Assembly (NCBI GenBank): GCA_024281365.1
Contig: JAMXAU010000005.1
Location: 1-40,288, forward strand
Direction of reading: 5' to 3'
DNA: 40,288 bases
From: Nitrospira sp.
Lineage (GTDB): Bacteria; Nitrospirota; Nitrospiria; Nitrospirales; Nitrospiraceae
Of this stretch, positions 25,815-33,851 are shown one piece after another. The stretch's first letter is position 1; each line of letters starts with the position of its first letter. The position numbers and the translations under genes are program-made. The notes below the pieces were generated by a model. The model had not been told where the DNA came from, made no database searches, and worked only from the letters and a program-made list of their open reading frames with translations.

Positions 25815-26885
25815 TTATCCTTGAGGCTCGCCCACGGTAAAGGTGAAGTGGGCATCAAAGTATGAATCGGAAATATCGGCCGGGAAGACAGGCAGAGGAT
25901 TTGCGCTCAGAACCGCCCGCTTCCCCGCCAGATCATAATATTCATTCCCAGACGATTGTTCGATGGATACACCCGTGACTTTCCCGTCCCGATGAAGTCT
26001 GAATTGGACGATTACCACATACACCTGGTTGGTCAGGTCCAGAGGCGGAGCACTCCAACTATTGCTGATGCGTTGTCGGACCAGTGCAAGATAGGCATTC
26101 GACCCAGGAGCCATTCCTGGAACCTTCAGCGTCGTGTCGACGGCCTTGACGCTCGGCACTTTTGCCTCAACCTGAGGAGCCGGCTGGGAGGCAGGTTTTG
26201 AGGGAATATCGACCGAAGCCACGGCTTTGGGCACTTCCAGCTTGTTGATCTTCTTGAACTCTTCGTCCAAGTCTTTTGCAAGATCCTCCGTCAGGGACGA
26301 AGACGATTTCTGGGTCACAGGCTTCCCCGTGAGATCTCTCGTATCCGACACGACCGGCACATCAGGCAGTTTCATAGCCGCTGTCGCCCTGGGCTTCTCC
26401 TCAGGACTGATGTCTCCGCGCTTCGGAGCATCCGGCGGTAACTCGATGCCCTTCATGATCTCGCTCATCATATCATTCGATGATTTCGCCCGAGTGACAG
26501 GAGGAGAAACCGGCGGGGAGGAAGCAGACGAAGGCGGGACAGGTGCCGGCTTTGGAACGGGAGCAGCCTTTGGTGGTGCGATCGTCGTGGTACGCTCGAC
26601 AGGTTTTGGCGAATCGACAGACTTATGCTGCAGCGCTGGCCTCGGACGTTCTAGGTCTTTCTCTTTTGAAATCGGTTGGCTCTTTTGAGGCTCAAGGGTT
26701 TTCACCTGAGGCGCCGGGAGACTGGCCAGCGAAATCTCGACGGACGCGAGCGGTCGTTCACCATGACGCGGCAAGCGAATCCACGCCACGATGGCCAAAA
26801 TCCCGAGATGCAACACAAGGGAGACGAACAGGGCACGGCTCAGGCGGCGAGCCAGCTTCGCCTGCCACTCATCATCCGATATCAT
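25815..26885 (-). CDS. tolA: TolA-like energy transducer (TonB C-terminal fold)
   Basis: A 356-residue inner-membrane protein. A cytosolic N-terminus, one membrane helix (about 18-36), a Pro/Lys/Ala-rich periplasm-spanning region, and a C-terminal TonB/TolA domain from about residue 265 (YLALVRQRISNSWSAPP, VQFRLHRDGKVTGVSI) are all visible. It transmits proton-motive force from TolQR to TolB/Pal. Unlike E. coli TolA, the middle part is Pro-rich rather than a long Ala/Lys/Glu helix. Its start overlaps the tolR stop as ATGA. Confidence 0.92.
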   Translation of the reverse strand: MISDDEWQAKLARRLSRALFVSLVLHLGILAIVAWIRLPRHGERPLASVEISLASLPAPQVKTLEPQKSQPISKEKDLERPRPALQHKSVDSPKPVERTTTIAPPKAAPVPKPAPVPPSSASSPPVSPPVTRAKSSNDMMSEIMKGIELPPDAPKRGDISPEEKPRATAAMKLPDVPVVSDTRDLTGKPVTQKSSSSLTEDLAKDLDEEFKKINKLEVPKAVASVDIPSKPASQPAPQVEAKVPSVKAVDTTLKVPGMAPGSNAYLALVRQRISNSWSAPPLDLTNQVYVVIVQFRLHRDGKVTGVSIEQSSGNEYYDLAGKRAVLSANPLPVFPADISDSYFDAHFTFTVGEPQG

Positions 26886-27166
26886 ACCGGCTGTTCTTGC
26901 TTCAGGAGATGTAACTTTCGCTCGAGCTGAGCCACGCTGACTTGATCTTTGTCGAGATACAGTCGTTGATCTTTTTCGATCGTCAACACTGCTCGAATTT
27001 CAGGTTTGATGGTGTTCGAGGCGGAAGTCGGCAACTTGATGTCCATTCCACGATACAGCATCGGCGCGGTCACCATGAAGATGACTAATAACACCAAGAC
27101 CACATCGACCAGCGGAATCACATTGATCTCGGCCAAGAACCGACGCTGCCGTGTCTCGAAAATCAT
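26882..27166 (-). CDS. tolR: TolR/ExbD-like protein, C-terminally short
   Basis: A 94-residue inner-membrane protein with a single helix carrying the functional Asp (D21 in LVDVVLVLLVIFMVTAP), followed by the periplasmic KLPTS segment and the strand region VLTIEKDQRLYLDKD. Usual TolR/ExbD proteins are about 130-150 residues. Here the frame stops after LKQEQPV, where family members normally continue with a YLRAD-type strand and a further helix and strand of about 40-45 residues. TGA at the end overlaps the tolA ATG, and no other frame supplies the missing part. Either a shortened functional TolR or the product of a deletion. It overlaps tolQ by 4 nt. Confidence 0.88.
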   Translation of the reverse strand: MIFETRQRRFLAEINVIPLVDVVLVLLVIFMVTAPMLYRGMDIKLPTSASNTIKPEIRAVLTIEKDQRLYLDKDQVSVAQLERKLHLLKQEQPV

Positions 27167-27864
27167 CCCTTGACTCCGACGGCAACCGGATCGGTGGACT
27201 TGGTCTGCGGTGGGATCAGAGCCAGAAGCTCCACCACAACGGAATCCATCTGCAAGGCAGTACGCCTGATGCGCGTCAGGAAGTAATTGTAAGCAATGAC
27301 TGCGGGGATCGCCGCAAATAACCCGGCAGCGGTGGCGATCAAAGCTTCGGACACTCCGGGGGCCACGGCCGCAATACTGGCCGTGCCCTGTGCGCCGATT
27401 TCCCGAAACGAATCGATGATCCCCATCACGGTTCCCAACAACCCTACGAACGGGCTGATATTCCCGGTCGTAGCAAGGAACGGAAGGAAAGACTCCAACT
27501 TGGCGATTTGACTTTGAGCGATATGGGCCGCCGTCCGCTCCATCACATGCCGATCAAAGGCGAGCGCGCCGTTCTCTTTCATCTCCGTAGGGATGTAGCC
27601 GATCCGCTGGACGACGGTATGAAAAATCTTTGCGCAGGGACTTCCGGTAGTTTGTTGCACCTGCCGCGTGACCTCTTCGACATCCCTCGCTCGCAATAGC
27701 ACCGCCATAAAACGGCGGTCTTTCTCGTCGGCCGCGCGAAAGCTCGCCCACTTATAGAAAATAACCGCCCAGGAAATGATGGAAAACCCTAACAATAGCA
27801 AGAGGACCACTTTGGAGACGATCCCCAACGACATGATGACTCCCAGTGGGCCAGCTTGAAACAT
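27163..27864 (-). CDS. tolQ: TolQ/ExbB-like proton channel subunit
   Basis: A 233-residue inner-membrane protein with three helices (about 12-32, 130-155 and 172-195). The signatures GNISPFVGLLGTVMGIIDSF and VAPGVSEALIATAAGLFAAIPAV are diagnostic for the MotA/TolQ/ExbB family. With TolR it forms the proton-driven motor of the Tol system. It opens the operon tolQ-R-A-B-pal-cpoB-like-cpoB. The ribosome-binding site AAGGAGG lies 15 nt before ATG 27864, a longer distance than usual; no better start is in frame. Confidence 0.95.
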   Translation of the reverse strand: MFQAGPLGVIMSLGIVSKVVLLLLLGFSIISWAVIFYKWASFRAADEKDRRFMAVLLRARDVEEVTRQVQQTTGSPCAKIFHTVVQRIGYIPTEMKENGALAFDRHVMERTAAHIAQSQIAKLESFLPFLATTGNISPFVGLLGTVMGIIDSFREIGAQGTASIAAVAPGVSEALIATAAGLFAAIPAVIAYNYFLTRIRRTALQMDSVVVELLALIPPQTKSTDPVAVGVKG

Positions 27865-27937
27865 ACGAGTCTCGACGTGCCTCCTTAGATTTCAGTCGCT
27901 CTGTGCAACGTGGATTGTACCAAACACTGGGGAAAAA

Positions 27938-28013
27938 TGGCGGGGCCGACGGGATTTGAACCCGCGACCTCCAGATTGAGATCTGCGTCTGAACCAGGCT
28001 GAACGACGGCCCC
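27938..28013 (-). tRNA. tRNA-Glu(CTC)-like gene with compressed anticodon arm
   Basis: Minus-strand tRNA of 76 nt. The acceptor GGGGCCG/CGGCCCC, discriminator G, encoded CCA and T-arm (GGGTTCAAATCCC) are intact. The D-arm (TCGTTCAGCCTGGTTCAGAC) resembles tRNA-Glu genes but pairs poorly. The anticodon arm is two nucleotides short: CAGA pairs with TCTG, giving a 4-bp stem and a 6-nt loop TCTCAA, from which CTC (Glu) is the most natural anticodon. It may be a mutated gene, a pseudogene or hold two base-call deletions. A possible promoter, TTGTCA (28050-28045) and TAGCTA with a 17-nt spacer, lies just upstream. Confidence 0.65.
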
Positions 28014-28148
28014 GCAAAATCTAGCTATGGCGGAAGATTGAAAATGACAAGACGCTCTCAGTTTGGTCGCCGATCAAGCCCCGAGCTGAGGAACAAACCC
28101 TCCGTACAAAAGCACTCTCCCTGCCGCTCCTTACCACAATACTCCATT

Positions 28149-28224
28149 TGGTAGGCGGAACAGGGATTGAACCTGTGACCTCTGCCTTGTAAGGGCAGCG
28201 CTCTCCCAACTGAGCTATCCGCCC
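28149..28224 (-). tRNA. tRNA-Val (anticodon TAC)
   Basis: A regular 76-nt cloverleaf on the minus strand: acceptor GGGCGGA/TCCGCCT (first pair G-U), D-arm GCTC/GAGC, anticodon stem CTGCC/GGCAG around loop CTTACAA, T-arm ACAGG/CCTGT, discriminator A and encoded CCA. Anticodon TAC reads GTA/GTG valine codons. Confidence 0.96.
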
Positions 28225-28247
28225 AATTTCCTTAGCAACCTCCGCGG

Positions 28248-28276
28248 AGCCTATCAAGTCCATACTGCCTTGTCAA
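28248..28276 (-). promoter_or_regulatory. Promoter of the tRNA-Val gene
   Basis: Minus strand: perfect TTGACA (28276-28271), 17-nt spacer, then TAGGCT (28253-28248). Start of transcription is predicted near 28241, about 17 nt before the mature tRNA. GC-rich -10 boxes are common for stable RNA genes. Confidence 0.65.
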
Positions 28277-28337
28277 CCAGCAGACATCTCTTTCACCTCT
28301 CGCGTCACATCCATACGTACGAAAGAACTCTTCACCC

Positions 28338-29288
28338 TTAGGCTTTTGTTCCACCCGAGCCTCGTCGCATAAGCTGTCTCGGGAAAAATTGTTTATGAAC
28401 ATGCTTCAGCCGGCTCCGTTCTATATGCGTGTAGATCTGAGTCGTCGCAATATCGGCATGCCCCAGCATCGTTTGAACGGCTCGAAGATCTGCTCCCCCT
28501 TCCAGCAAGTGCGTGGCAAACGAATGTCGCAGCATGTGCGGCGAGATCGACTTCGCAATCCCAGCGCGTCGTGCCCGCTGCAGAAGCAACTTCCAACAGG
28601 CTTGTCTGGTCAACCCCTGCCCACGGCGACTGACGAACAACACTCGCGTGGAGCGGCGCTTCAGAAGCACCGGACGAATGTGATCAAGGTACTCACGCAA
28701 CAGATCTCGTGCAGTCTGTCCCATCGGGACCAGGCGCTCCTTGGTACCTTTCCCCACGACCCGAAGGCAACCGAGATTGAGATCCACTTGAGACAGCGTC
28801 AACCCCACGAGTTCTGAGACACGAAGACCTGACGCATACAACAGTTCCACCATCACCCGATCGCGTTGATCCTCTACCCGATCACGCACTGGCAACTCCA
28901 ACAGAGCGGTCACCTCAGACCTCGTCAACGTCTTCGGCAATCGAACAGGCCGGCGCGCCACCGCAACTTCACGAAGAGGACTCCCCTCCAAGACACGTTC
29001 CCGCACAAGAAATCGATACCAACCTCGCATGGCCGAAAGAATCCGGGCAACCGACGAGGTCGCAAGCGATTCCTGTTTGAGAGCGGCCAAAAACGATCGG
29101 ATCACCTGCGATGAGACGACATCGTTCATGCGCAGTCGATGCATCAGCAAATGTTGCTGCAATCGAAACAGATCACGCCGGTAGGCCTCGACCGTATTCG
29201 TGGCCAACCCTCCCTCAACTCTCAGTTGTGTGAGATATCGTTCAACCAGAGGGTCGAGGAGCGCGGTCGATGGGGCAGTCGTGGACAT
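28338..29288 (-). CDS. xerD: Tyrosine recombinase XerD
   Basis: A 316-residue site-specific recombinase that resolves chromosome dimers at dif. The N-terminal SAM-like DNA-binding domain occupies about 1-110. The catalytic set is present: Arg in ASGLRVSELVGL, Lys in GKGTKERLVP, His and Arg in HMLRHSFATHLLEGG, His in LGHADIATT and the nucleophile Tyr in IYTHI. The ending RLKHVHKQFFPRQ and the active-site context are closer to XerD than XerC. ATG 29288 is chosen over a TTG one codon upstream. No phage or integrative-element genes accompany it, so it is the housekeeping enzyme despite the nearby tRNAs. Confidence 0.92.
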   Translation of the reverse strand: MSTTAPSTALLDPLVERYLTQLRVEGGLATNTVEAYRRDLFRLQQHLLMHRLRMNDVVSSQVIRSFLAALKQESLATSSVARILSAMRGWYRFLVRERVLEGSPLREVAVARRPVRLPKTLTRSEVTALLELPVRDRVEDQRDRVMVELLYASGLRVSELVGLTLSQVDLNLGCLRVVGKGTKERLVPMGQTARDLLREYLDHIRPVLLKRRSTRVLFVSRRGQGLTRQACWKLLLQRARRAGIAKSISPHMLRHSFATHLLEGGADLRAVQTMLGHADIATTQIYTHIERSRLKHVHKQFFPRQLMRRGSGGTKA

Positions 29289-29351
29289 CAAGTAACCGAA
29301 CTATAGCCAACTCGCGCATTCCGCACAATGACACTCCCATTATAGTTCTCC

Positions 29352-29380
29352 TTGACAGGCCACCGCCTTTCCGATACTAG
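29352..29380 (+). promoter_or_regulatory. Sigma70-type promoter of the LpoA-like/S2P/trpS operon
   Basis: TTGACA at 29352-29357, a 17-nt spacer, then TACTAG at 29375-29380. Transcription would start near 29387, 25 nt before ATG 29412. This placement also argues against translation from codons upstream of 29412. Confidence 0.65.
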
Positions 29381-29411
29381 TCTGCGTACGGTCTACCATC
29401 GGCCGAACGGA

Positions 29412-31388
29412 ATGCTCGCCTATTCACATCGCCTACTGCTCAACGCTGCTCGACTGTTGCTGGTTCTCACCATCAGCGGGACATTCACGCTCGGTGAGGC
29501 CCTTGGTCTCACACGCTCGGAACTGACAGGAACGACAGAGTCCCCCAAACCCATCGTTCCCATCCCACCAGTATTGAACCAGGCCAAGCAGTTGATTGAA
29601 AAGGGCGCGTCCGAATCGGCGGTGACCATACTCCGTCGATTCTTAACCACGACTCCTCCTCCTGAACACCTTGACGACACCTACTTACTACTCGGCGCCG
29701 CCCTCTACGGCATCAAAGACTATCCGGAAGCCCTTCGTTCTCTCAACCAGCTCCAGACGGAGTTTCCTGAATCCGACCTGCTAGACCGGGGCAAGCTCTT
29801 GATGGCCCGCACCCATGCAGCGATGGGCAATTTTGATCTGGCTCTGCCGTTGTTGGCTCAAGTTCGGACTACCACGCAGGACGAGAGCACGAAGCGTGAG
29901 GTGCAGCAGCTGACAGCCGAAATCCTGGCCAACAAGAAAGATTATGTGCGAGCGATCCACACCTTGCTGGAAGGAATGGTCGGCAGCTCAGACGCACAGA
30001 TGACCGAGACACGGGAACAAATCCGCCAGTTCATCTCGGACAAGCTGGATAAGCGTGGCCTGATTCGCGTACGCGAAGCCTATCCTCGCTCATATCCCGG
30101 GGACCTCGCCTCACTTCGTCTGATCGACTATTACACCGGACGAGGTGAGGACCACTTAGCAGAGCGGGAAACTCGGCATTTCCTTGCGGCGTTTCCCGCC
30201 CACCCCTCCGTCTCAAAAGTGAACGAGTCCCTCGATCTCATCAAAACGAAATTGAAAGCCAATCAATATCTCATTGCAGCCGTCCTTCCACTGTCGGGAC
30301 CGCTGTCCACCTTCGCCACGGATGTCCTTCAAGGCATTCAACTGGCGGTAGAACGGGCTCGTGAGCAGCCAGGGTCACCACCCGTTGGACTGATCGTCAA
30401 AGACCATGACGCCGACCGGCAGGGCTTTCTGGACGATCTTTCGACACTGCTCCACGAGGATCGCCCGCTCATCGTCATCGGTCCGATGTTGTCTAAAAAT
30501 CTTCCGGTCATGGCTGAAATGGCCCAAAAGACCAGAATCCCATTAATCACACCGGCCGCCACACTCCCGAATGTCCGGCGGATGGGCAATTACCTGTTCA
30601 GTACGGCACTGACCTATGGGATGCAGGCCGAACGGATCGCAACCTACGCTGCCAAGGAACAGGGCTATCGACGGTTCTGCATTCTCTATCCCGATACCGT
30701 CTATGGCCGTGAGTTAGCCCGCCTGTTTGCGCAAGATGTGCGGCGGCTGGACGGCGAAATTATCGCCATGGAAGCCTTTAAGGAGGGGGACACCAATTTT
30801 GCTCCCCAAATCCAGCGGCTCAAGGCCGAGGACCTGAAAAAGTACGGGTTGGCAGTCCCCGTCGAAGTGACCAATCCGACGGGCAAACCGCTGAGCCGAA
30901 ACGAGAAACGAGTCCTCTACACACCAGGCTTCGATGCAATCTTCATCCCCAGTCGCTCAAAAGAGATCGGCCTCCTCGCCGCCCAACTGGCCTTCCATGA
31001 TATCAAGGCTCCCCTTCTCGGCACCAACGGATGGAATTCCCAGGATTTTGCTCGCACCGCGGATCGTGCCGTCGACGGCGCGACATTCGTCGATGGCTTC
31101 TTCATCGATAGCCTCAATCCCGGTGTCCAGGAGTTTGTCCAACGACACCAGAAACGCTTTGAATCCCCTCCCTCACTCTTCACCATGCAGGGCTATGATG
31201 CCGCGAGAATTGCCATTGATGGAATTCGCCATGGAGCCACCACCGGGGACGCCCTGCACGAGTACCTCGCGACCTCACGCAATCTCCCGACACTGACGGG
31301 ACCGGCCGGATTCGGATCTGACGGTGCTCTGCACCGACCGCTCTTTCTTCTTCAAGTGAAACAAGGTAAGTTTGTGCAACTGAACTGA
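29412..31388 (+). CDS. TPR plus periplasmic-binding-fold protein, LpoA-like
   Basis: A 658-residue exported protein. After a signal sequence (about 1-32) there is a TPR region (about 50-260; DTYLLLGAALYGIKDYPEALRSL) and then a type I periplasmic-binding fold of the Peripla_BP_6 kind (about 270-650; AAVLPLSGPLSTFATDVLQGIQLA, VIGPMLSKNLPVMAEMAQ, PLLGTNGWNSQDF). This order, TPR then binding fold, is that of LpoA, the outer-membrane activator of penicillin-binding protein PBP1A. No clear lipobox is present, unlike E. coli LpoA. A classical ABC substrate-binding protein is less likely because no permease or ATPase is near. It leads an operon with a site-2 protease and trpS. Confidence 0.85.
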   Translation: MLAYSHRLLLNAARLLLVLTISGTFTLGEALGLTRSELTGTTESPKPIVPIPPVLNQAKQLIEKGASESAVTILRRFLTTTPPPEHLDDTYLLLGAALYGIKDYPEALRSLNQLQTEFPESDLLDRGKLLMARTHAAMGNFDLALPLLAQVRTTTQDESTKREVQQLTAEILANKKDYVRAIHTLLEGMVGSSDAQMTETREQIRQFISDKLDKRGLIRVREAYPRSYPGDLASLRLIDYYTGRGEDHLAERETRHFLAAFPAHPSVSKVNESLDLIKTKLKANQYLIAAVLPLSGPLSTFATDVLQGIQLAVERAREQPGSPPVGLIVKDHDADRQGFLDDLSTLLHEDRPLIVIGPMLSKNLPVMAEMAQKTRIPLITPAATLPNVRRMGNYLFSTALTYGMQAERIATYAAKEQGYRRFCILYPDTVYGRELARLFAQDVRRLDGEIIAMEAFKEGDTNFAPQIQRLKAEDLKKYGLAVPVEVTNPTGKPLSRNEKRVLYTPGFDAIFIPSRSKEIGLLAAQLAFHDIKAPLLGTNGWNSQDFARTADRAVDGATFVDGFFIDSLNPGVQEFVQRHQKRFESPPSLFTMQGYDAARIAIDGIRHGATTGDALHEYLATSRNLPTLTGPAGFGSDGALHRPLFLLQVKQGKFVQLN

Positions 31389-31398
31389 GCGCAGGGGT

Positions 31399-32139
31399 AT
31401 GAGTTCGTTGTCACAAATTCTCCACACCATCTCGTATATGGGACTCCCGCTCCTGTTTGCCATGGTCCTCCATGAGTATGCCCATGGCTGGATGGCGGAA
31501 AAGTGCGGCGACTCAACCGCAAAACTTCAAGGTCGCCTCACCATCAACCCTTTGGCGCACATTGACCCATTTGGTACCGTTATTCTCCCCCTGATTTGCC
31601 TGATGCTGCCGGGAAGTTTTCTCCTGGGCTGGGCCAAACCGGTCCCGATCAACCCAGGAAACATGCATCAGCCTCGGCGCGACATGGCCCTCACGGCGGC
31701 GGCCGGACCAGGAATGAATCTGTTGCTGGCCGTCGCCAGCGCCTTGCTCCTGGCTTTGATTTTAACGATCGATCCCTCCTTGTCCATCCGTAACACCGGG
31801 GACGCCGAGACGACGTCCAATCTGTTCGGGACCATGTTTCTGCGACCGATTGCCGTCATGGCCCTCTACTCGGTGATGATCAATGTCTTCCTGGCTCTCT
31901 TCAACCTGCTTCCCATTCCACCGCTCGACGGTGGCCGTATCTTGACGGCGGTCTTGCCGCCTCAACCTGCCATGGCGTTAGCCAGGTTGGAGCCATACGG
32001 GATGCTCATCTTGGTGGGACTGATCGTGTTCGACAAGGAGCTGGGGATCCTTCACATGATCACAGGAACCTTTGTAAAGACCTTGTCTGGAACCATTCTG
32101 TCCACCGCACTCGGCCTACGCCCAGGAGCAACTGAATGA
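31399..32139 (+). CDS. Site-2 protease family (M50) membrane metalloprotease
   Basis: A 246-residue multi-spanning zinc protease. The HExxH motif is HEYAH at residues 25-29 within the first helix, and the third zinc ligand lies in NLLPIPPLDGGR in a later helix. It is the compact type without a PDZ domain, expected to cut membrane-embedded substrates. It starts 10 nt after the LpoA-like gene, with a GCAGGGG-like site in the gap, and its stop overlaps the trpS ATG as ATGA. The substrate is unknown. Confidence 0.92.
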   Translation: MSSLSQILHTISYMGLPLLFAMVLHEYAHGWMAEKCGDSTAKLQGRLTINPLAHIDPFGTVILPLICLMLPGSFLLGWAKPVPINPGNMHQPRRDMALTAAAGPGMNLLLAVASALLLALILTIDPSLSIRNTGDAETTSNLFGTMFLRPIAVMALYSVMINVFLALFNLLPIPPLDGGRILTAVLPPQPAMALARLEPYGMLILVGLIVFDKELGILHMITGTFVKTLSGTILSTALGLRPGATE

Positions 32140-33128
32140 CGGCAATTCGAAAGCGAGTTTTGAGTGGGATGCAGCCCAGCGGCCTGATGCACCTTGGCAA
32201 TTACCTGGGAGCACTGGAGAATTGGAAGGCCTTACAAGAACAGTATGACTGCTACTTTTTCGTCGCGGACTGGCACGCCCTCTCGACGAACTATGCCGAC
32301 ACCAGCCGTATTCGGATGTTTGTCCGCGACATGTTGATCGATTGGTTGGCTGGCGGCATCGATCCGGAACGTGCCACGATTTTTATCCAATCCCGGATCC
32401 CCGAACACGCGATCTTACATCTCTTACTCTCAATGATGGCTCCCGTCTCCTGGCTCGAACGCAATCCGACCTACAAGGAAAAACAGGAGGAGATCAAAGA
32501 GAAAGACCTCACCACCTACGGTTTTCTCGGCTACCCCGTCCTGCAGGCCGCCGATATCCTCTTGTACAAGCCCGATTTCGTGCCGGTGGGCAAGGATCAA
32601 CTCCCGCATCTGGAGCTGACGCGGGAACTCGCGCGGCGCTTCAATGATATCTACAAGACACCGGTGTTTCCCGAGCCGAAGGAACATCTGACGAAGTTTC
32701 CCAAGGTAATCGGCACCGATGGCCGCAAGATGAGCAAGAGCTACCATAATACGATCAATCTCTCGGACACAGAACCGGCTGTCCGACAGAAACTCAAAAC
32801 CATGGTGACTGACCCTGCCCGTGTGAGACGGACCGACCCCGGCAATCCGGACCTCTGTCCGGTTTATGAATTCCATAAGATTTACTCTCCCCAGGGGATT
32901 CAAGACCAAGTCAACAAAGACTGCCGAACCGCCTCGATCGGCTGCATCGACTGCAAAAAACTGGTGGCGGATCGGTTGGTGGAGCAGTTGACACCGATCT
33001 GGGACATACGTGCGAAGCTCACCCAAGATTCATCCCAGGTCGATGAGATCGTTGACGCCGGCAGCAAACGTGCCGCCACTGTCGCAAAAGCGACCCTCCA
33101 AGAAGTCAACGAGGCCATGAAGATTTAG
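32136..33128 (+). CDS. trpS: Tryptophanyl-tRNA synthetase
   Basis: A 330-residue class Ic aminoacyl-tRNA synthetase charging tRNA-Trp. The HIGH-type motif is HLGN at residues 19-22 and the second signature is KMSKS at 198-202. YPVLQAADILLYKPDFVPVGKDQ and HLELTRELARRFN are typical. The length is normal. It is translationally coupled to the site-2 protease gene by a 4-nt overlap. Confidence 0.97.
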   Translation: MTAIRKRVLSGMQPSGLMHLGNYLGALENWKALQEQYDCYFFVADWHALSTNYADTSRIRMFVRDMLIDWLAGGIDPERATIFIQSRIPEHAILHLLLSMMAPVSWLERNPTYKEKQEEIKEKDLTTYGFLGYPVLQAADILLYKPDFVPVGKDQLPHLELTRELARRFNDIYKTPVFPEPKEHLTKFPKVIGTDGRKMSKSYHNTINLSDTEPAVRQKLKTMVTDPARVRRTDPGNPDLCPVYEFHKIYSPQGIQDQVNKDCRTASIGCIDCKKLVADRLVEQLTPIWDIRAKLTQDSSQVDEIVDAGSKRAATVAKATLQEVNEAMKI

Positions 33129-33209
33129 GAGTTGTCCCAGAGCCGTCCGCTCGTCCGTTGACCAACACATAGCAACAAAAAGTGGGCCTGAAAGAGTCAA
33201 TCGATCCGT

Positions 33210-33329
33210 TCATACCCATTTGTTTCTTCTGCTCCACTGTTCGAGTACCGTCTCCACATCGGTCTCATCGATTCCAGGTGTCTCCTGAAGATCATCAGTT
33301 GTGATAAGGTGTCTTATTCCACAAATCAT
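33210..33329 (-). CDS. Possible 39-residue small protein
   Basis: A short minus-strand frame from ATG 33329 to TGA 33210. The product is acidic with an amphipathic end (TDDLQETPGIDETDVETVL then EQWSRRNKWV) and reads more like a real protein than most chance frames. There is no ribosome-binding site and no family is recognised. It could be the remnant of a longer gene. It is divergent from the exported protein at 33350. Confidence 0.25.
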   Translation of the reverse strand: MICGIRHLITTDDLQETPGIDETDVETVLEQWSRRNKWV

Positions 33330-33349
33330 TTAGTTAAATGGAGTACGGC

Positions 33350-33658
33350 ATGAATCGGCCTTGGTATAGCCTGGGTGGCCTCATCCTCAGCCTTGCCCTC
33401 ACACCTTCAATAACCTCGGCGGCTGATCCACCTTGCGATACGTATCCACCAGCCAAGCAGTCCCGCTGTGCGGAGATCTGGAAAGCGCTGAACAAGGAAG
33501 ACGGACCGCTCATCGCACAATTTGGATTGGATCAACAGAAACGACGGGAAGAGGGAAGAATCAACGCCCAGCAACATCTTGCCGAGAACATGACCTTCAT
33601 CAAACAATCCACTCAAAAGCGGATCGAGCGGCTCAGAGAACGCATGGCCAAGGAGTAG
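33350..33658 (+). CDS. Small exported protein of unknown function
   Basis: A 102-residue protein with a clear signal peptide (cut probably after SITSA, residue 24) and a mature part of about 78 residues. The mature part has two cysteines close together near its start (PPCDTYPPAKQSRC) and then a charged helical stretch rich in Gln, Arg and Glu. I do not recognise a family. An ATG at 33338 is in frame, but GGAG is well placed (6 nt) before ATG 33350. It stands alone after trpS. Confidence 0.7.
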   Translation: MNRPWYSLGGLILSLALTPSITSAADPPCDTYPPAKQSRCAEIWKALNKEDGPLIAQFGLDQQKRREEGRINAQQHLAENMTFIKQSTQKRIERLRERMAKE

Positions 33659-33663
33659 CCTTC

Positions 33664-33790
33664 AGCCGTTGAAAAACGCCGCCTGTGTTGTTCTCGCATC
33701 GCTTAGGGGCTCATCGTACAACCCGACGTATGACTCGCCTCGTCGCTCGCTGCGGCCTCGTTTGTGGAGGGGCGCGTCTCGGCGCGCCGG
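33664..33790. repeat. Dispersed-repeat-like intergenic element with hairpin
   Basis: The spacer between two convergent genes has no coding character. It starts with CGTTGAAAAACGCCGCCTG, continues through TTCTCGCATCGC and CTCGTCGCTCGCTGCGGCC, and ends with a GGCGCG/CGCGCC hairpin (33771-33776 with 33783-33788). From memory such stretches recur between genes in Nitrospira; within this window it occurs once, so the family assignment needs a genome search. Confidence 0.35.
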
Positions 33791-33851
33791 GGTTGGGCGG
33801 GTGAAATCGACGACCGTATTGAGCAACTGCAAGCCGAACGAGTACCTTCCG

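Noticed and set aside
27938-29288. Integrative element with tRNA attachment site and tyrosine recombinase
   Set aside because: The recombinase has XerD features and housekeeping context. There is no repeat of the tRNA 3' end in the window and no cargo, excisionase or phage genes.
29352-29411. TTG start at 29352 for the LpoA-like gene
   Set aside because: These bases form a consensus promoter, and ATG 29412 is placed directly before the signal peptide.
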